Shown here in pieces: positions 1 to 8,143 of a DNA stretch of 64,000 bases. The DNA is taken from the NCBI RefSeq assembly GCF_002814235.1, contig NZ_PHSU01000020.1, forward strand, positions 1-64,000. The letters are read 5' to 3'. The notes beneath the pieces were generated by a model. The model was not told where the DNA came from. It worked only from the letters and a program-made list of their open reading frames with translations, and did not search any database. Position numbers and translations under genes: made by a program. Source of the DNA: Pseudomonas sp. QS1027 (GTDB lineage Bacteria > Pseudomonadota > Gammaproteobacteria > Pseudomonadales > Pseudomonadaceae). Each line of letters starts with the position of its first letter. The first letter of the stretch is position 1.

Positions 1-67
1 GTCAAGACAGTTGCTCCTACAAGGGATCGTGTTCAGCCAGTGACTGAGTCGCGATCAAACAACGGAG

Positions 68-1090
68 TTACTGAGGCAACTTCTCCGACTTGCCGTCATA
101 ACGCTTGCGCCATTCGGTGAGGATTTCGTCGCGGTTCTTCGACGCCCAGGCAAAGTCGTTCTTGATCAGGCGCTGCTCGTAGTCCGCCGGCAGTTCGGTC
201 TGCGGCTTGGCAATGCCCGGCTGCGCCAGCACGGCAAAGTTTTCCTTGTACAGCTCCATCGCCGCCGGGCTGGCCGAGAAGTCCGCGAGTTTCTTCGCCG
301 CGTCTTCATGCGGCGTACCCTTGATCACCGCAGTTGCCTCGATCTCCCAGCCCAGGCCTTCCTTCGGCAGGATGATGTCCAGTGGCGCGCCCTGGCGCTT
401 CAGCTGCACCGCCGGGTATTCAAAGGAAATACCGATCGGGAATTCACCCGACGCCGCCAGCTTGCACGGCTTGGAACCGGAGTGAACGTACTGGCCGATG
501 TTCTGGTGCAGCTCATCCATGTACTTCCAGCCCTGCTCCTGGCCGAAGGTCTGCAACCAGGCGCTGACATCCAGGAAACCGGTGCCGGACGAGGCCGGGT
601 TCGGCATCACGATCTTGCCCTTGTACTCGGGCTTGGTCAGGTCCTGCCAGCTCACCGGCTTGGTCAAATGCTGCTTCTCGGCTTCGACGGTGTTGAAGCA
701 GATGGTCGCCGCCCAGACGTCCATGCCGACCCACGACGGCGGGTTCGCCGCGTCGCGATAGTGGTTGCCGATCTTGCCCAGGTCCTTGGGGGCGTAGCTT
801 TGCAGCATGCCCTGCTGATCGAGGATTGCCAGGCTGGAAGCCGCCAGGCCCCAGACCACGTCAGCCTGCGGGCGCGCCTTCTCGGCCAGCAGCTTGGCGG
901 TGATGATGCCGGTGGAATCGCGCACCCACTTGATTTCCACGTCCGGGTAGGCGGCCTCGAAGGCTTTCTTGTAGTCGGCCAGTTGCTCGGACTCGAGGGC
1001 CGTGTACACGGTCAGTTCGGTTTTCGCGGCAAAGGCATTCAGGCTGAAAGCAGTGAGGACAGCAGCGGCAAGAGCCAGGGGCTTGAACAT
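68..1090 (-). CDS. phnS2: 2-aminoethylphosphonate-type ABC transporter substrate-binding protein
   Basis: A 340-residue periplasmic binding protein that probably captures 2-aminoethylphosphonate and delivers it to the permease encoded just upstream. The N-terminus (MFKPLALAAAVLTAFSLNAFA) is a clear Sec signal peptide with an AFA cleavage site, which is why the internal ATG at 1090 is preferred over the longer frame from 1147. The mature part begins with the ELTVYTALE stretch of the iron/phosphonate/spermidine-binding fold. The run DSTGIITAKLLAEK followed by ADVVWGLAASSL is what I know from the PhnS2 group. It is the last gene of a minus-strand set with the permease (53 bp gap) and ATPase. Substrate is inferred from family. 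A ferric-iron role of the related FbpA type is the main alternative. Confidence 0.85.
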   Translation of the reverse strand: MFKPLALAAAVLTAFSLNAFAAKTELTVYTALESEQLADYKKAFEAAYPDVEIKWVRDSTGIITAKLLAEKARPQADVVWGLAASSLAILDQQGMLQSYAPKDLGKIGNHYRDAANPPSWVGMDVWAATICFNTVEAEKQHLTKPVSWQDLTKPEYKGKIVMPNPASSGTGFLDVSAWLQTFGQEQGWKYMDELHQNIGQYVHSGSKPCKLAASGEFPIGISFEYPAVQLKRQGAPLDIILPKEGLGWEIEATAVIKGTPHEDAAKKLADFSASPAAMELYKENFAVLAQPGIAKPQTELPADYEQRLIKNDFAWASKNRDEILTEWRKRYDGKSEKLPQ

Positions 1091-1143
1091 GGTGCGGTTC
1101 CTTGGTGAGTGCGGTTGGGGTTGGGCACAGCGTTGTTGCGGGA

Positions 1144-2868
1144 TCAATGGCCGGGCTCGGTCTGCCGCCAGGCCTGGGAGCGGCGCAGCACGCCGCGCGA
1201 AGCCCAGGCCAGCAGCAGCGACACGGCCACCGAGGTAAACAGGATCAGGCTCGACATGGCGGCGGCACCGCCGACGTTGCCGGCGTCGTCCATGTTCAGC
1301 ACCGCCACCGCCGCGAGGATGGTGTCGGGGCTGTAGAGAAAGATCGCCGCCGACACCGTGGTCATCGCCGAAACGAACAGGTAACGCACGATGTCGAGCA
1401 ACGCCGGCAGGCAGATCGGCAGCGTGACCCGCAGGTAATGCCGGTAGAGCGGCGCCTTGAGCGACAGGGCGGCGGCTTCGAACTCGTTGTCGAGCTGGCG
1501 CAGCGCGGTGGTGGCGGTCATCTGCGCGGTGGTCAGGTAATGGGCGATGGTGCAGACCACCAGCAGGGTCATGGTCCCGTAGAACACATTCAGCGGGTTG
1601 CCGTTGAGGTTGAAAAAGAACACGTAGCCCAGACCGAGAACCAAGCCCGGGACCGCCATCGGCACAAAGCCGAGAATGCGCAAGGCCAGGTTCAGGCCGC
1701 TCTGGCTGCGGGTTTTCTCCATCAGGTAGGCCCCGGTGAAAATCAGTCCGCTGCCGATCAGCGCCGTGCTCAGGGCCAGGGTCAGGCTGTTGCGGTAGGC
1801 CAGCCAGCCGCTACCGGTGGTCGCATTGAAGGCGTAGTGACTGAACGACAGCGACAGGTTGTACGGCCAGAACTTCACCAGCGACGAGTACACCGCCATG
1901 CCGAACACCAGCAGCAGGGCTGCGCTGATCAACAGCACGATGACCAGGTAGCAGGCATCGCGGCGGCGCGACGGTGCGGGCTTGAACACCTGGGCCCGCC
2001 CGCTCATGGCCTCGCCATGACGGCGGCGCAGCCAGGCATCGACGGCAAAACTGAACAGCGCCGGCAGCAGCAGGATCATGCCGATCAAGGCGCCACGCCC
2101 GAACTGCTGCTGGCCGACCACCGCCTTGTAGGCTTCCAGCGCCAGCACCTGATAGTCGCCGCCCACCACCACCGGCACGCCGAAGTCGGTGATGGTCAGG
2201 GTGAATACCAGGCAGAAGGCGGCGAATACCGCCTGGCGGCTGGCCGGCCAGGTGATGCTGCGAAAGGCCTTCCAGGGACTGGCGCCCATGCTCGACGCGG
2301 CGTCGAACAAGCGCGCATCGGCCAGGGACAAGGCCGAGATCAGGATCATCAGGGCATGGGGAAAGGTGTAGATGACTTCACCGAGGACGATGCCCCAGAA
2401 ACCGTAGATGTTTTCCGACAGCAGGCCACGCAGCAGGCCCTGGTTGCCGAACAGGTAGACCAGGGCGATACCCGGCAACATCGACGGGGCCATCAGCGGC
2501 AACAGGGACAGGGCGCGCCATAGGGGTTTGCCGGGAATCAGGGTCCGCTGCAGCGCGTAGGCAAACAGGTAGGCCAACGGTACGACGATGGCCGCCACAC
2601 TGAGGGAAACCTTCAGGCTATTGCCCAGCAGCCAGTGGAAGTTGTCGCTGTTCACCAGTTCCTTCGCCGCAACCCAGCCACCGCCCTGCCCGGCTTCACT
2701 GCTGAAGCCACGCCAGAAGATCGCCAGCAACGGCAGCAACACCGCCACCCCCAGCAGGCAGAGCCAGAGCAGTTTGCCGCCGAGCACGAACAGACGGTCG
2801 CCGAGGCCGACCCGCGCGGTCTTCACGCTCGACTGCCGGGACAGGGCCAGGCTGATTTCAGCAGCCAT
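1144..2868 (-). CDS. phnU2: 2-aminoethylphosphonate-type ABC transporter permease, two fused permease halves
   Basis: A 574-residue inner-membrane permease with about 12 hydrophobic segments. It looks like two BPD-type permease domains in one chain, each with an EAA-type cytoplasmic loop: near DAASSMGASPWKAFRSITWP in the first half and near EAAALSLKAPLYRHYLRVTLP in the second. The FbpB and PhnU2 families share this fused arrangement. The ATG at 2868 lies one base after the stop of the ATPase gene, so translation is probably coupled; the longer frame to 2925 would run into the ATPase gene. It forms the channel for the binding protein downstream and is energised by the ATPase upstream. Confidence 0.86.
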   Translation of the reverse strand: MAAEISLALSRQSSVKTARVGLGDRLFVLGGKLLWLCLLGVAVLLPLLAIFWRGFSSEAGQGGGWVAAKELVNSDNFHWLLGNSLKVSLSVAAIVVPLAYLFAYALQRTLIPGKPLWRALSLLPLMAPSMLPGIALVYLFGNQGLLRGLLSENIYGFWGIVLGEVIYTFPHALMILISALSLADARLFDAASSMGASPWKAFRSITWPASRQAVFAAFCLVFTLTITDFGVPVVVGGDYQVLALEAYKAVVGQQQFGRGALIGMILLLPALFSFAVDAWLRRRHGEAMSGRAQVFKPAPSRRRDACYLVIVLLISAALLLVFGMAVYSSLVKFWPYNLSLSFSHYAFNATTGSGWLAYRNSLTLALSTALIGSGLIFTGAYLMEKTRSQSGLNLALRILGFVPMAVPGLVLGLGYVFFFNLNGNPLNVFYGTMTLLVVCTIAHYLTTAQMTATTALRQLDNEFEAAALSLKAPLYRHYLRVTLPICLPALLDIVRYLFVSAMTTVSAAIFLYSPDTILAAVAVLNMDDAGNVGGAAAMSSLILFTSVAVSLLLAWASRGVLRRSQAWRQTEPGH

Positions 2869-2869
2869 C

Positions 2870-3946
2870 TCAGGCAAACACCTGGAGGCTGCGCGGTGGC
2901 AAGGCCACCCAGATATCCGGCGCACCGAGGCGCGGCATGTCCTGCGGGCCGACTTCGGCCAACAGCGCGTGGCCGGGCAACTGGTTGAGTTCGAAGCTCA
3001 TGCGGCAGCGATTGCCGAGGAAGGTTATTTCGCGAACCCGCGCCGGAAACAGGTTTTCCTCGTGGACCGGCGGGTTGACGTTGATTGATTCGGGGCGGCA
3101 GAACAGCCGACCGGAAGCCGCGCGGGCAGTCCCATCGGCCAGGCGCACATCCATGCCACCAACCCGCGCATGGCTGTCGCTGCTGCGTTGGAACGGCAGC
3201 CAGTTGCCCTGGCCAACGAACTCGGCGACGAACGGCGTGGCCGGCTTGTCGTAGATTTCCTGGGGCGTGGCGTACTGCTCGACCTTGCCGTTGTTCATCA
3301 CGGCGATGCGGTCGGCCATCAACATGGCCTCGTCCTGGTTGTGGGTGACCATCAGGGTAGTCACGCCGAGGTTGCGTTGCAGCTGGCGCAGCTCGGTGCA
3401 CAGATGTTCGCGGACCCGGGCGTCGAGGGCCGACATGGGTTCGTCGAGCAGCAACAGCGAGGGGGCCGGGGCCAGGGCACGTGCCAGGGCCACCCGTTGT
3501 TGCTGACCACCGGAGAGTTGGCCGGGGTATTTCTTTTCGCTGCCGAGCAGGCCGACCAGTTCCAGCATCTGCCCGACACGCTTGCGGGTGACTTCGCGAC
3601 CGCTGCCGGCGAGACCGTAGGCGATATTCGCTTCAACCGTGAGATTGGGGAACAGCGCGTAGGACTGGAACAGGATGCCGTAGTCGCGGGCTTGCGGTGG
3701 CAGATCGGAGACATTCCGTTCGCCGAGGAACAGCTCGCCGTCGTCCTGACGCTCCAGGCCGGCGATGCAGCGCAGCAAGGTGGTCTTGCCGCAGCCGGAG
3801 GGGCCGAGCAGGCAGACCAGCTCGCCAGCGGCGACGTCCAGGGACACGTTGTCCAGCGCGGTAAAGGCACCGAAGCGCTTGCGCACCCCACGGACCTTCA
3901 TCGGGGCGCCGGGGTTGGCCAGGGCGTTGGCGATCGAGTTGTTCAT
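2870..3946 (-). CDS. phnT2: 2-aminoethylphosphonate-type ABC transporter ATP-binding protein
   Basis: A 358-residue ABC ATPase that powers the importer formed with the two following genes. Visible motifs are Walker A GPSGCGKTT, a Q-loop (ILFQSYALFPNLT), signature LSGGQQQR, Walker B LLLLDEP with the D-loop SALD, and the switch histidine in VTHNQDEAM. The last ~120 residues form a TOBE-like regulatory region (VGQGNWLPFQ, FCRPESINV), as in the PotA/FbpC/PhnT group. It is the first gene of the minus-strand operon, and its start is the first ATG of the frame. The ~270 bp upstream to the LysR gene contain a REP pair, so the operon promoter is probably between 3947 and 4065, though I could not fix -35/-10 boxes. 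Confidence 0.88.
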   Translation of the reverse strand: MNNSIANALANPGAPMKVRGVRKRFGAFTALDNVSLDVAAGELVCLLGPSGCGKTTLLRCIAGLERQDDGELFLGERNVSDLPPQARDYGILFQSYALFPNLTVEANIAYGLAGSGREVTRKRVGQMLELVGLLGSEKKYPGQLSGGQQQRVALARALAPAPSLLLLDEPMSALDARVREHLCTELRQLQRNLGVTTLMVTHNQDEAMLMADRIAVMNNGKVEQYATPQEIYDKPATPFVAEFVGQGNWLPFQRSSDSHARVGGMDVRLADGTARAASGRLFCRPESINVNPPVHEENLFPARVREITFLGNRCRMSFELNQLPGHALLAEVGPQDMPRLGAPDIWVALPPRSLQVFA

Positions 3947-4065
3947 GGACGGACCTCATCTAGCGGATGAGGGTCATGCTAGGGAGGGAATGCGTAGGCT
4001 ATGTGGCAATGAGGCCAAAGCTACCGATAGTGGTATTGGTAGATTTGGGTTGAGGATTTGAGTCG

Positions 4066-4183
4066 CCTGAGCCGACGCCTTCGCGGGCAAGCCCTGCTCC
4101 TACAGTCCGGTGTCATGCACAAAACCTGTGAACGACACAGGACTGTAGGAGCAGGGCTTGTCGGATCGCCGCACCGCCGCGAA
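4066..4183. repeat. Paired REP-like inverted repeat, family A
   Basis: Two arms in opposite orientation: GCGGGCAAGCCCTGCTCCTAC near 4083-4103 and GTAGGAGCAGGGCTTG near 4145-4160. Each is flanked by partly matching sequence (gacgccttcgcg and cgccgcaccgccgcg). The same arm pair recurs at 48301-48413. It lies between the phosphonate transporter operon and the LysR gene and looks like a mobile intergenic REP doublet of the type common in fluorescent pseudomonads. Confidence 0.85.
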
Positions 4184-4219
4184 CCGCCGCGCAGCAGACG
4201 GCCATTCACCACAGCTCTC

Positions 4220-5083
4220 TCAGGCCGGCGCCATTTCCTGCGCCAACCCCAGAAACGCCGCCGGCAAGCGCGCCGCCTTGCGTTCCTTGAGGCAATACAG
4301 GTACTCGGCGATCTGCGGCGCATTCTCCAGGCTCAGCACCCGCAGTTGCGGGTCATGGGGCACTTCCTGGCGGGCAATCAGGCTGATGCCGATATTGCGC
4401 AACACCGCCTCACGAATCGACTCACGGCTGCCGATTTCCAGCAACGGTCCGAAACTGACCCCCGCACCGTGCAGAAACTCTTCGGTCAGGCGACGGGTGG
4501 TCGAGCCTACCTCGCGCATCAGCAGACAATGCCCCGCCAGCGCGCTCAACGGTACATGATCGTGCACCGCCAAAGGATGGTTGCGATGCACCGCCAGCAC
4601 CAGCGGATCGCTGCCCAGCAAGCGGCGGATCAGGCGCGGGTCGTCGAGCAACTGCGACGAAGCCGCCACATCGACCCGATAGTCCTCCAGCGCCTCGAGC
4701 ACCTGCTGGGAGTTGCCGATTTCCACCGAGACGTCCACGTGGGGCAAGCGCTCGCGAAAGGCCTTCACCAGATCGAGGATGTAATACGGTGCCGTCGCGG
4801 CAATGCGCAAGGTGCCCTGCACCTGCCCGGCGTTGCGCAGGAAAAACTCGATATCGGCTTCCTGCTGCAACAGCGCCTTGACCATCGGCAGCAAGCGCGC
4901 GCCGTCTTCACTGACGCTCAGTCGCCGACCGCCGCGATAGAACAGCTCGACCGAGTACTGGCTTTCCAGATGACGGATCTGGGTGGTCACCGTGGGCTGG
5001 CTGAGCCCGAGCTTTTTCGCCGCCAGGGTGATGCTGCCCAGGCGGGCGACCATGTAAAACGCCTTCAGCTCGGCACTCAGCAC
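4220..5083 (-). CDS. LysR-family transcriptional regulator
   Basis: A 287-residue LysR-type regulator. The N-terminal winged helix-turn-helix covers roughly residues 1-60 (FYMVARLGSITLAAKKLGLS, then QPTVTTQIRHLE), followed by a periplasmic-binding-like effector domain (residues ~90-287) beginning near GTLRIAATAPYY. The start is GTG at 5083, supported by GAGAGGG four bases upstream. It is on the same strand as, and just upstream of, the phosphonate-type ABC genes, so it is the likely regulator of that operon; this is inferred from position. Its effector is unknown. The 3' end is separated from the ATPase start by about 270 bp containing a REP pair, so it is probably a separate transcript. Confidence 0.88.
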   Translation of the reverse strand: MLSAELKAFYMVARLGSITLAAKKLGLSQPTVTTQIRHLESQYSVELFYRGGRRLSVSEDGARLLPMVKALLQQEADIEFFLRNAGQVQGTLRIAATAPYYILDLVKAFRERLPHVDVSVEIGNSQQVLEALEDYRVDVAASSQLLDDPRLIRRLLGSDPLVLAVHRNHPLAVHDHVPLSALAGHCLLMREVGSTTRRLTEEFLHGAGVSFGPLLEIGSRESIREAVLRNIGISLIARQEVPHDPQLRVLSLENAPQIAEYLYCLKERKAARLPAAFLGLAQEMAPA

Positions 5084-5100
5084 ATCACCCTCTCATTCGT

Positions 5101-7506
5101 TTACTTGCGCAACAGGCGCAACCCATTGAACACCACCAGCAGGCTGACGCCCATATCGGCGAATACCGCCATCCACATGGTTGCCAGGCCGAGGAAAGTC
5201 ACCGCCAGGAAGATCGCCTTGATCACCAGGGCCAGGGCGATATTTTGCCTGAGGATACGCGCGGTCTGGCGCGAAAGGCGAATGAAAGCCGGAATCTTGC
5301 GCAGATCATCGTCCATCAGGGCGACATCGGCGGTCTCGATGGCGGTGTCGGTACCGGCCGCCGCCATGGCGAAACCGATCTCGGCACGGGCCAGGGCCGG
5401 AGCGTCGTTGATGCCATCGCCGACCATGCCGACCTGATGACCACGGGCATACAGCTCTTCGATGGCCTGCAGTTTGTCGGTGGGCAACAGGTCGCCGCGA
5501 GCCTCGTCGATCCCGACCTGGGCGGCAATGGCCGAGGCGGTGTGGATATTGTCCCCGGTCAGCATCAGGGTCTTGATCCCCAGCGCGTGCAATTCGCGGA
5601 TCGCCTCGCGGCTGGAAGCCTTGACCGTATCGGCCACGGCGAACAGCGCCAACGGGCCGGAGGCGTCGAGCAGCAACACCACGGTCTTGCCTTGTTTTTC
5701 CAGGGCGAAGAGTTTTTCTTCCAGGGCCGCCGAGCAGAGACCAAGGTCTTCCACCAGGCGATGGTTGCCCAGGTGATAACCCTTGCCGCCGACCTCACCG
5801 CGCACACCGCGCCCGGCCAGGGCTTCGAAGGCTTCCACATCGCGCAGCGTCCATTGTTTGTCCTGTGCATCCTTGGCAATCGCCAGGGACACCGGGTGGT
5901 CGGAGCGCGCCGCGAGGCTGGCGGCGATCAACGGCGCGGTCTCGACGAACAGTGGGTTGAGGGCCAGGTAGTCGGTCAGCACCGGTTTGCCGTGGGTGAT
6001 GGTCCCGGTCTTGTCCAGGGCCAGGTAATCGAGCTTGTGCCCGCTTTCCAGGTACACCCCGCCCTTGACCAGAATGCCCTTGCGGGCGGCGGCGGCCAGG
6101 CCGCTGACGATCGTCACCGGGGTCGAGATCACCAGCGCACAAGGGCAGGCGACCACCAGCAGGACCAACGCCCGGTAGATCCAGTCGAACCACAGGCCGC
6201 TCATGAACAGCGGCGGCAGCACCGCCACCGCCAGGGCGAAGGCGAACACCGCCGGGGTGTAGATTTTCGCGAAGGTGTCGACGAAACGCTGGGTCGGTGC
6301 CCGCGCGCCCTGGGCCTGCTCGACGGCATGGATGATCCGCGCCAGGGTCGAGTTGCCCGCAACGGCCGTCACCCGATAGTCCAGGGAACCGGCCTGGTTG
6401 ATGGTGCCGGCGAAGACCTTGTCGCCAGGATTCTTCTCGATAGGCAGGCTTTCACCGGTGATCGGCGCCTGATCGACGCTGGAGCTGCCGTAGATCACTT
6501 CGCCGTCGAGGCCGATACGCTCGCCGGGGCGCACCCGTACCAAGGCACCCAGTTCGATGCTTTTAACCTCACGTTCGACCCATTCGCCGTCATCCTGGCG
6601 CACCGTGGCCTTGTCCGGCGTCATCTGCATCAGGCCGCTGATGGCGTTGCGCGCGCGGTCCAGGGACTTGGCTTCGATCAACTCGGCGATGGTGAAGAGG
6701 AACATTACCATCGCCGCTTCCGGCCACTGGCCGATCAGCAGCGCGCCGGTCACGGCGATGCTCATCAGCGCGTTGATGTTCAGATTGCGGTTCTTCAGGG
6801 CGATCCAGCCCTTTTTATAGGTGGTCAGGCCGCCGCTGAGAATGGAAACCAGCGCAACGATTGCCACCACCCAGGTTGGGGCCAGACCGGTGAAGTGAAT
6901 CACTTCGGCGGCCAGGGCGCCGACACCGGACAAAGCCAGGGGCCACCAGGGTTTCTTCACCGGCGGCTGGCTTGGGGTTTCGGCGCTTGCGCCCTCTTCC
7001 AACGGCTCCGCCTGCATGCCCAGGGACTTGATGGCCTCGACAATCGGCGTGGTCGACGGCAGGTCATGGGTGACGCCGAGAATCCGGTTGATCAGATTGA
7101 ACTCAAGCTGCTGCACACCCGCCAGCTTGCCGAGCTTGTTCTGGATCAGCGTCTGCTCGGTAGGACAGTCCATGGCTTCGATGCGGAAACGGCTCAACCG
7201 CGCGTCGGCGCTGGTGGTCTCGCTGAGCTTGATCAGCGCGGGGGCCTCGGCGGTCGAACAGCAGCTGTGGGCATGCCCGGCCGCTCCATGGGAGTGGGAA
7301 GCCTTTACCGGCTGGAGGACACGGAAAGACTGAGTCGCGGGTTTATCGGCATGATCGTGGTCATGGCCGTGGTCATGACTATGCTCATGCTTGTGATCGT
7401 GATCGTGATCGTGATCGTGATCGTGATCGTGATCGTGATCGTGATCGTGGCCAGCATGGGCATGATCGCCGGCAGGCTTGTGCGAAGTGTGGATGGAGTC
7501 GCTCAT
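5101..7506 (-). CDS. cadA: Cadmium/zinc/lead-translocating P-type ATPase
   Basis: An 801-residue P1B-type ATPase that exports Cd2+, Zn2+ and Pb2+ across the inner membrane. The N-terminus carries a His/Asp tract (about residues 18-50) and then a heavy-metal-associated domain with MDCPTE in place of the usual CxxC. The catalytic core shows the actuator TGES, the membrane CPC (VVACPCALVIST), the phosphorylation site DKTGT and the hinge GDGINDAPAL. The start at 7506 (MSDSIHTSHK) has AGGGA eight bases upstream and is preferred to the ATG at 7536. It is divergent from cadR, with a MerR-type operator in the shared region, so metal-induced expression is expected. It ends 17 bp before the LysR start region, so the two could be partly co-transcribed. 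Confidence 0.95.
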   Translation of the reverse strand: MSDSIHTSHKPAGDHAHAGHDHDHDHDHDHDHDHDHDHKHEHSHDHGHDHDHADKPATQSFRVLQPVKASHSHGAAGHAHSCCSTAEAPALIKLSETTSADARLSRFRIEAMDCPTEQTLIQNKLGKLAGVQQLEFNLINRILGVTHDLPSTTPIVEAIKSLGMQAEPLEEGASAETPSQPPVKKPWWPLALSGVGALAAEVIHFTGLAPTWVVAIVALVSILSGGLTTYKKGWIALKNRNLNINALMSIAVTGALLIGQWPEAAMVMFLFTIAELIEAKSLDRARNAISGLMQMTPDKATVRQDDGEWVEREVKSIELGALVRVRPGERIGLDGEVIYGSSSVDQAPITGESLPIEKNPGDKVFAGTINQAGSLDYRVTAVAGNSTLARIIHAVEQAQGARAPTQRFVDTFAKIYTPAVFAFALAVAVLPPLFMSGLWFDWIYRALVLLVVACPCALVISTPVTIVSGLAAAARKGILVKGGVYLESGHKLDYLALDKTGTITHGKPVLTDYLALNPLFVETAPLIAASLAARSDHPVSLAIAKDAQDKQWTLRDVEAFEALAGRGVRGEVGGKGYHLGNHRLVEDLGLCSAALEEKLFALEKQGKTVVLLLDASGPLALFAVADTVKASSREAIRELHALGIKTLMLTGDNIHTASAIAAQVGIDEARGDLLPTDKLQAIEELYARGHQVGMVGDGINDAPALARAEIGFAMAAAGTDTAIETADVALMDDDLRKIPAFIRLSRQTARILRQNIALALVIKAIFLAVTFLGLATMWMAVFADMGVSLLVVFNGLRLLRK
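7393..7449 (-). repeat. Hexanucleotide microsatellite encoding (His-Asp)n in CadA
   Basis: The plus strand carries nine perfect copies of GTGATC in tandem plus a final GTG. On the coding strand each unit reads GATCAC and encodes Asp-His, giving the poly-HD tract near the CadA N-terminus. Unit length is a multiple of three, so gain or loss of units would not shift the frame. Confidence 0.97.
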
Positions 7507-7542
7507 GGGTGCGTCCCTGAAAGTGCTTGTTGCCAAGTGAAC

Positions 7543-7566
7543 ACCCTGTAGCCACTATAGGGTCAA
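7543..7566 (-). promoter_or_regulatory. CadR operator within the cadA promoter (MerR-type)
   Basis: The dyad ACCCTATAGTGGCTACAGGGT (minus strand, 7563-7543) has arms ACCCT-A-T and A-C-AGGGT. It overlaps a -35 box TTGACC (7566-7561 on the minus strand). A TTCACT-like -10 follows after about 19 bases, the over-long spacing typical of MerR-family promoters. It sits between divergent cadA and cadR. From memory it closely matches the CadR box described in P. putida. Confidence 0.88.
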
Positions 7567-7589
7567 GCACCCTTTTCGGAGATCGAACG

Positions 7590-8036
7590 ATGAAGATTGG
7601 CGAACTGGCGAAACTCACCGACTGCCAGGTGGAAACCATCCGTTATTACGAGAAGGAAAACCTGCTGCCGGAACCAGCGCGCAGCGAGGGCAACTACCGC
7701 CTGTACACCCAGGCGCATGTGGAGCGCCTGACCTTTATCCGCAATTGCCGCAGCCTGGACATGACGCTGGAGGAGATTCGCAGCTTGCTGGGGCTGCGGG
7801 ACAGTCCGCAGGATCAGTGCGAAAGCGTGAATGCGCTGATTGATGAGCATATCCATCACGTCAAGGCGCGGATCGATGGGTTGCTGGCGTTGCAGAAGCA
7901 GTTGCTCGACCTGCGCCAGCGCTGTGGCGGCGGGCCGGATCTGGATCAGTGCGGGATTTTGCAGCGGTTGGAGGTCAGCGGCAGTGTGGTGGCGGCGGAA
8001 GAGCATTCACATGTCGGAAGAAGCCACGGTCATTAG
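7590..8036 (+). CDS. cadR: Cd(II)/Pb(II)-responsive MerR-family regulator CadR
   Basis: A 148-residue MerR-family activator of cadA. Residues 1-70 are the winged helix (MKIGELAKLTDCQVETIRYY; GNYRLY), followed by a dimerisation helix. Metal-binding candidates are Cys77, Cys112 and Cys121, which correspond to the cysteines reported for CadR. The tail is His-rich (HSHVGRSHGH), the extra metal site typical of Pseudomonas CadR. The ATG at 7590 begins at the conserved MKIGELA; the longer frame from 7527 would extend through the operator. It is divergent from cadA with the operator between them, so autoregulation is likely. Confidence 0.95.
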   Translation: MKIGELAKLTDCQVETIRYYEKENLLPEPARSEGNYRLYTQAHVERLTFIRNCRSLDMTLEEIRSLLGLRDSPQDQCESVNALIDEHIHHVKARIDGLLALQKQLLDLRQRCGGGPDLDQCGILQRLEVSGSVVAAEEHSHVGRSHGH

Positions 8037-8049
8037 GCACACCCAAATC

Positions 8050-8132
8050 CTGTAGGAGCCGGCTTGCTGGCGATGAGGCCGGTAAGTCCTGCATCGCCTG
8101 CTCGGCCGCTATCGCCAGCAAGCCGGCTACAG
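8050..8132. repeat. Paired REP-like inverted repeat, family B
   Basis: Left arm CTGTAGGAGCCGGCTTGCTG (from 8050) and right arm ATCGCCAGCAAGCCGGCTAC (ending near 8130) are inverted copies about 30 bp apart. The element lies in the convergent gap between cadR and thyA, where it could also act as a transcription barrier. Related copies are at 39231-39263 and 52621-52712. Confidence 0.85.
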
Positions 8133-8143
8133 AGTGATGCTCC

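Noticed and set aside
1..67. Possible gene end at the left edge
   Set aside because: The 67 bases include a CTCCTACA piece like a REP edge and no supported reading frame. Too short to call.
4066..4183. CRISPR-like repeated sequences
   Set aside because: Copies are single inverted doublets scattered at gene ends, with no regular direct repeats or spacers and no cas genes. They fit REP elements instead.
7393..7449. Tandem repeat as a replication origin or iteron array
   Set aside because: The repeat is inside the CadA reading frame and encodes a His-Asp tract. There is no rep gene or DnaA-box cluster.
5245..7551. Long plus-strand open frame opposite cadA
   Set aside because: Antisense of cadA. 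The VIVIVIV stretch is the reverse reading of the His-Asp repeat, not a membrane helix.
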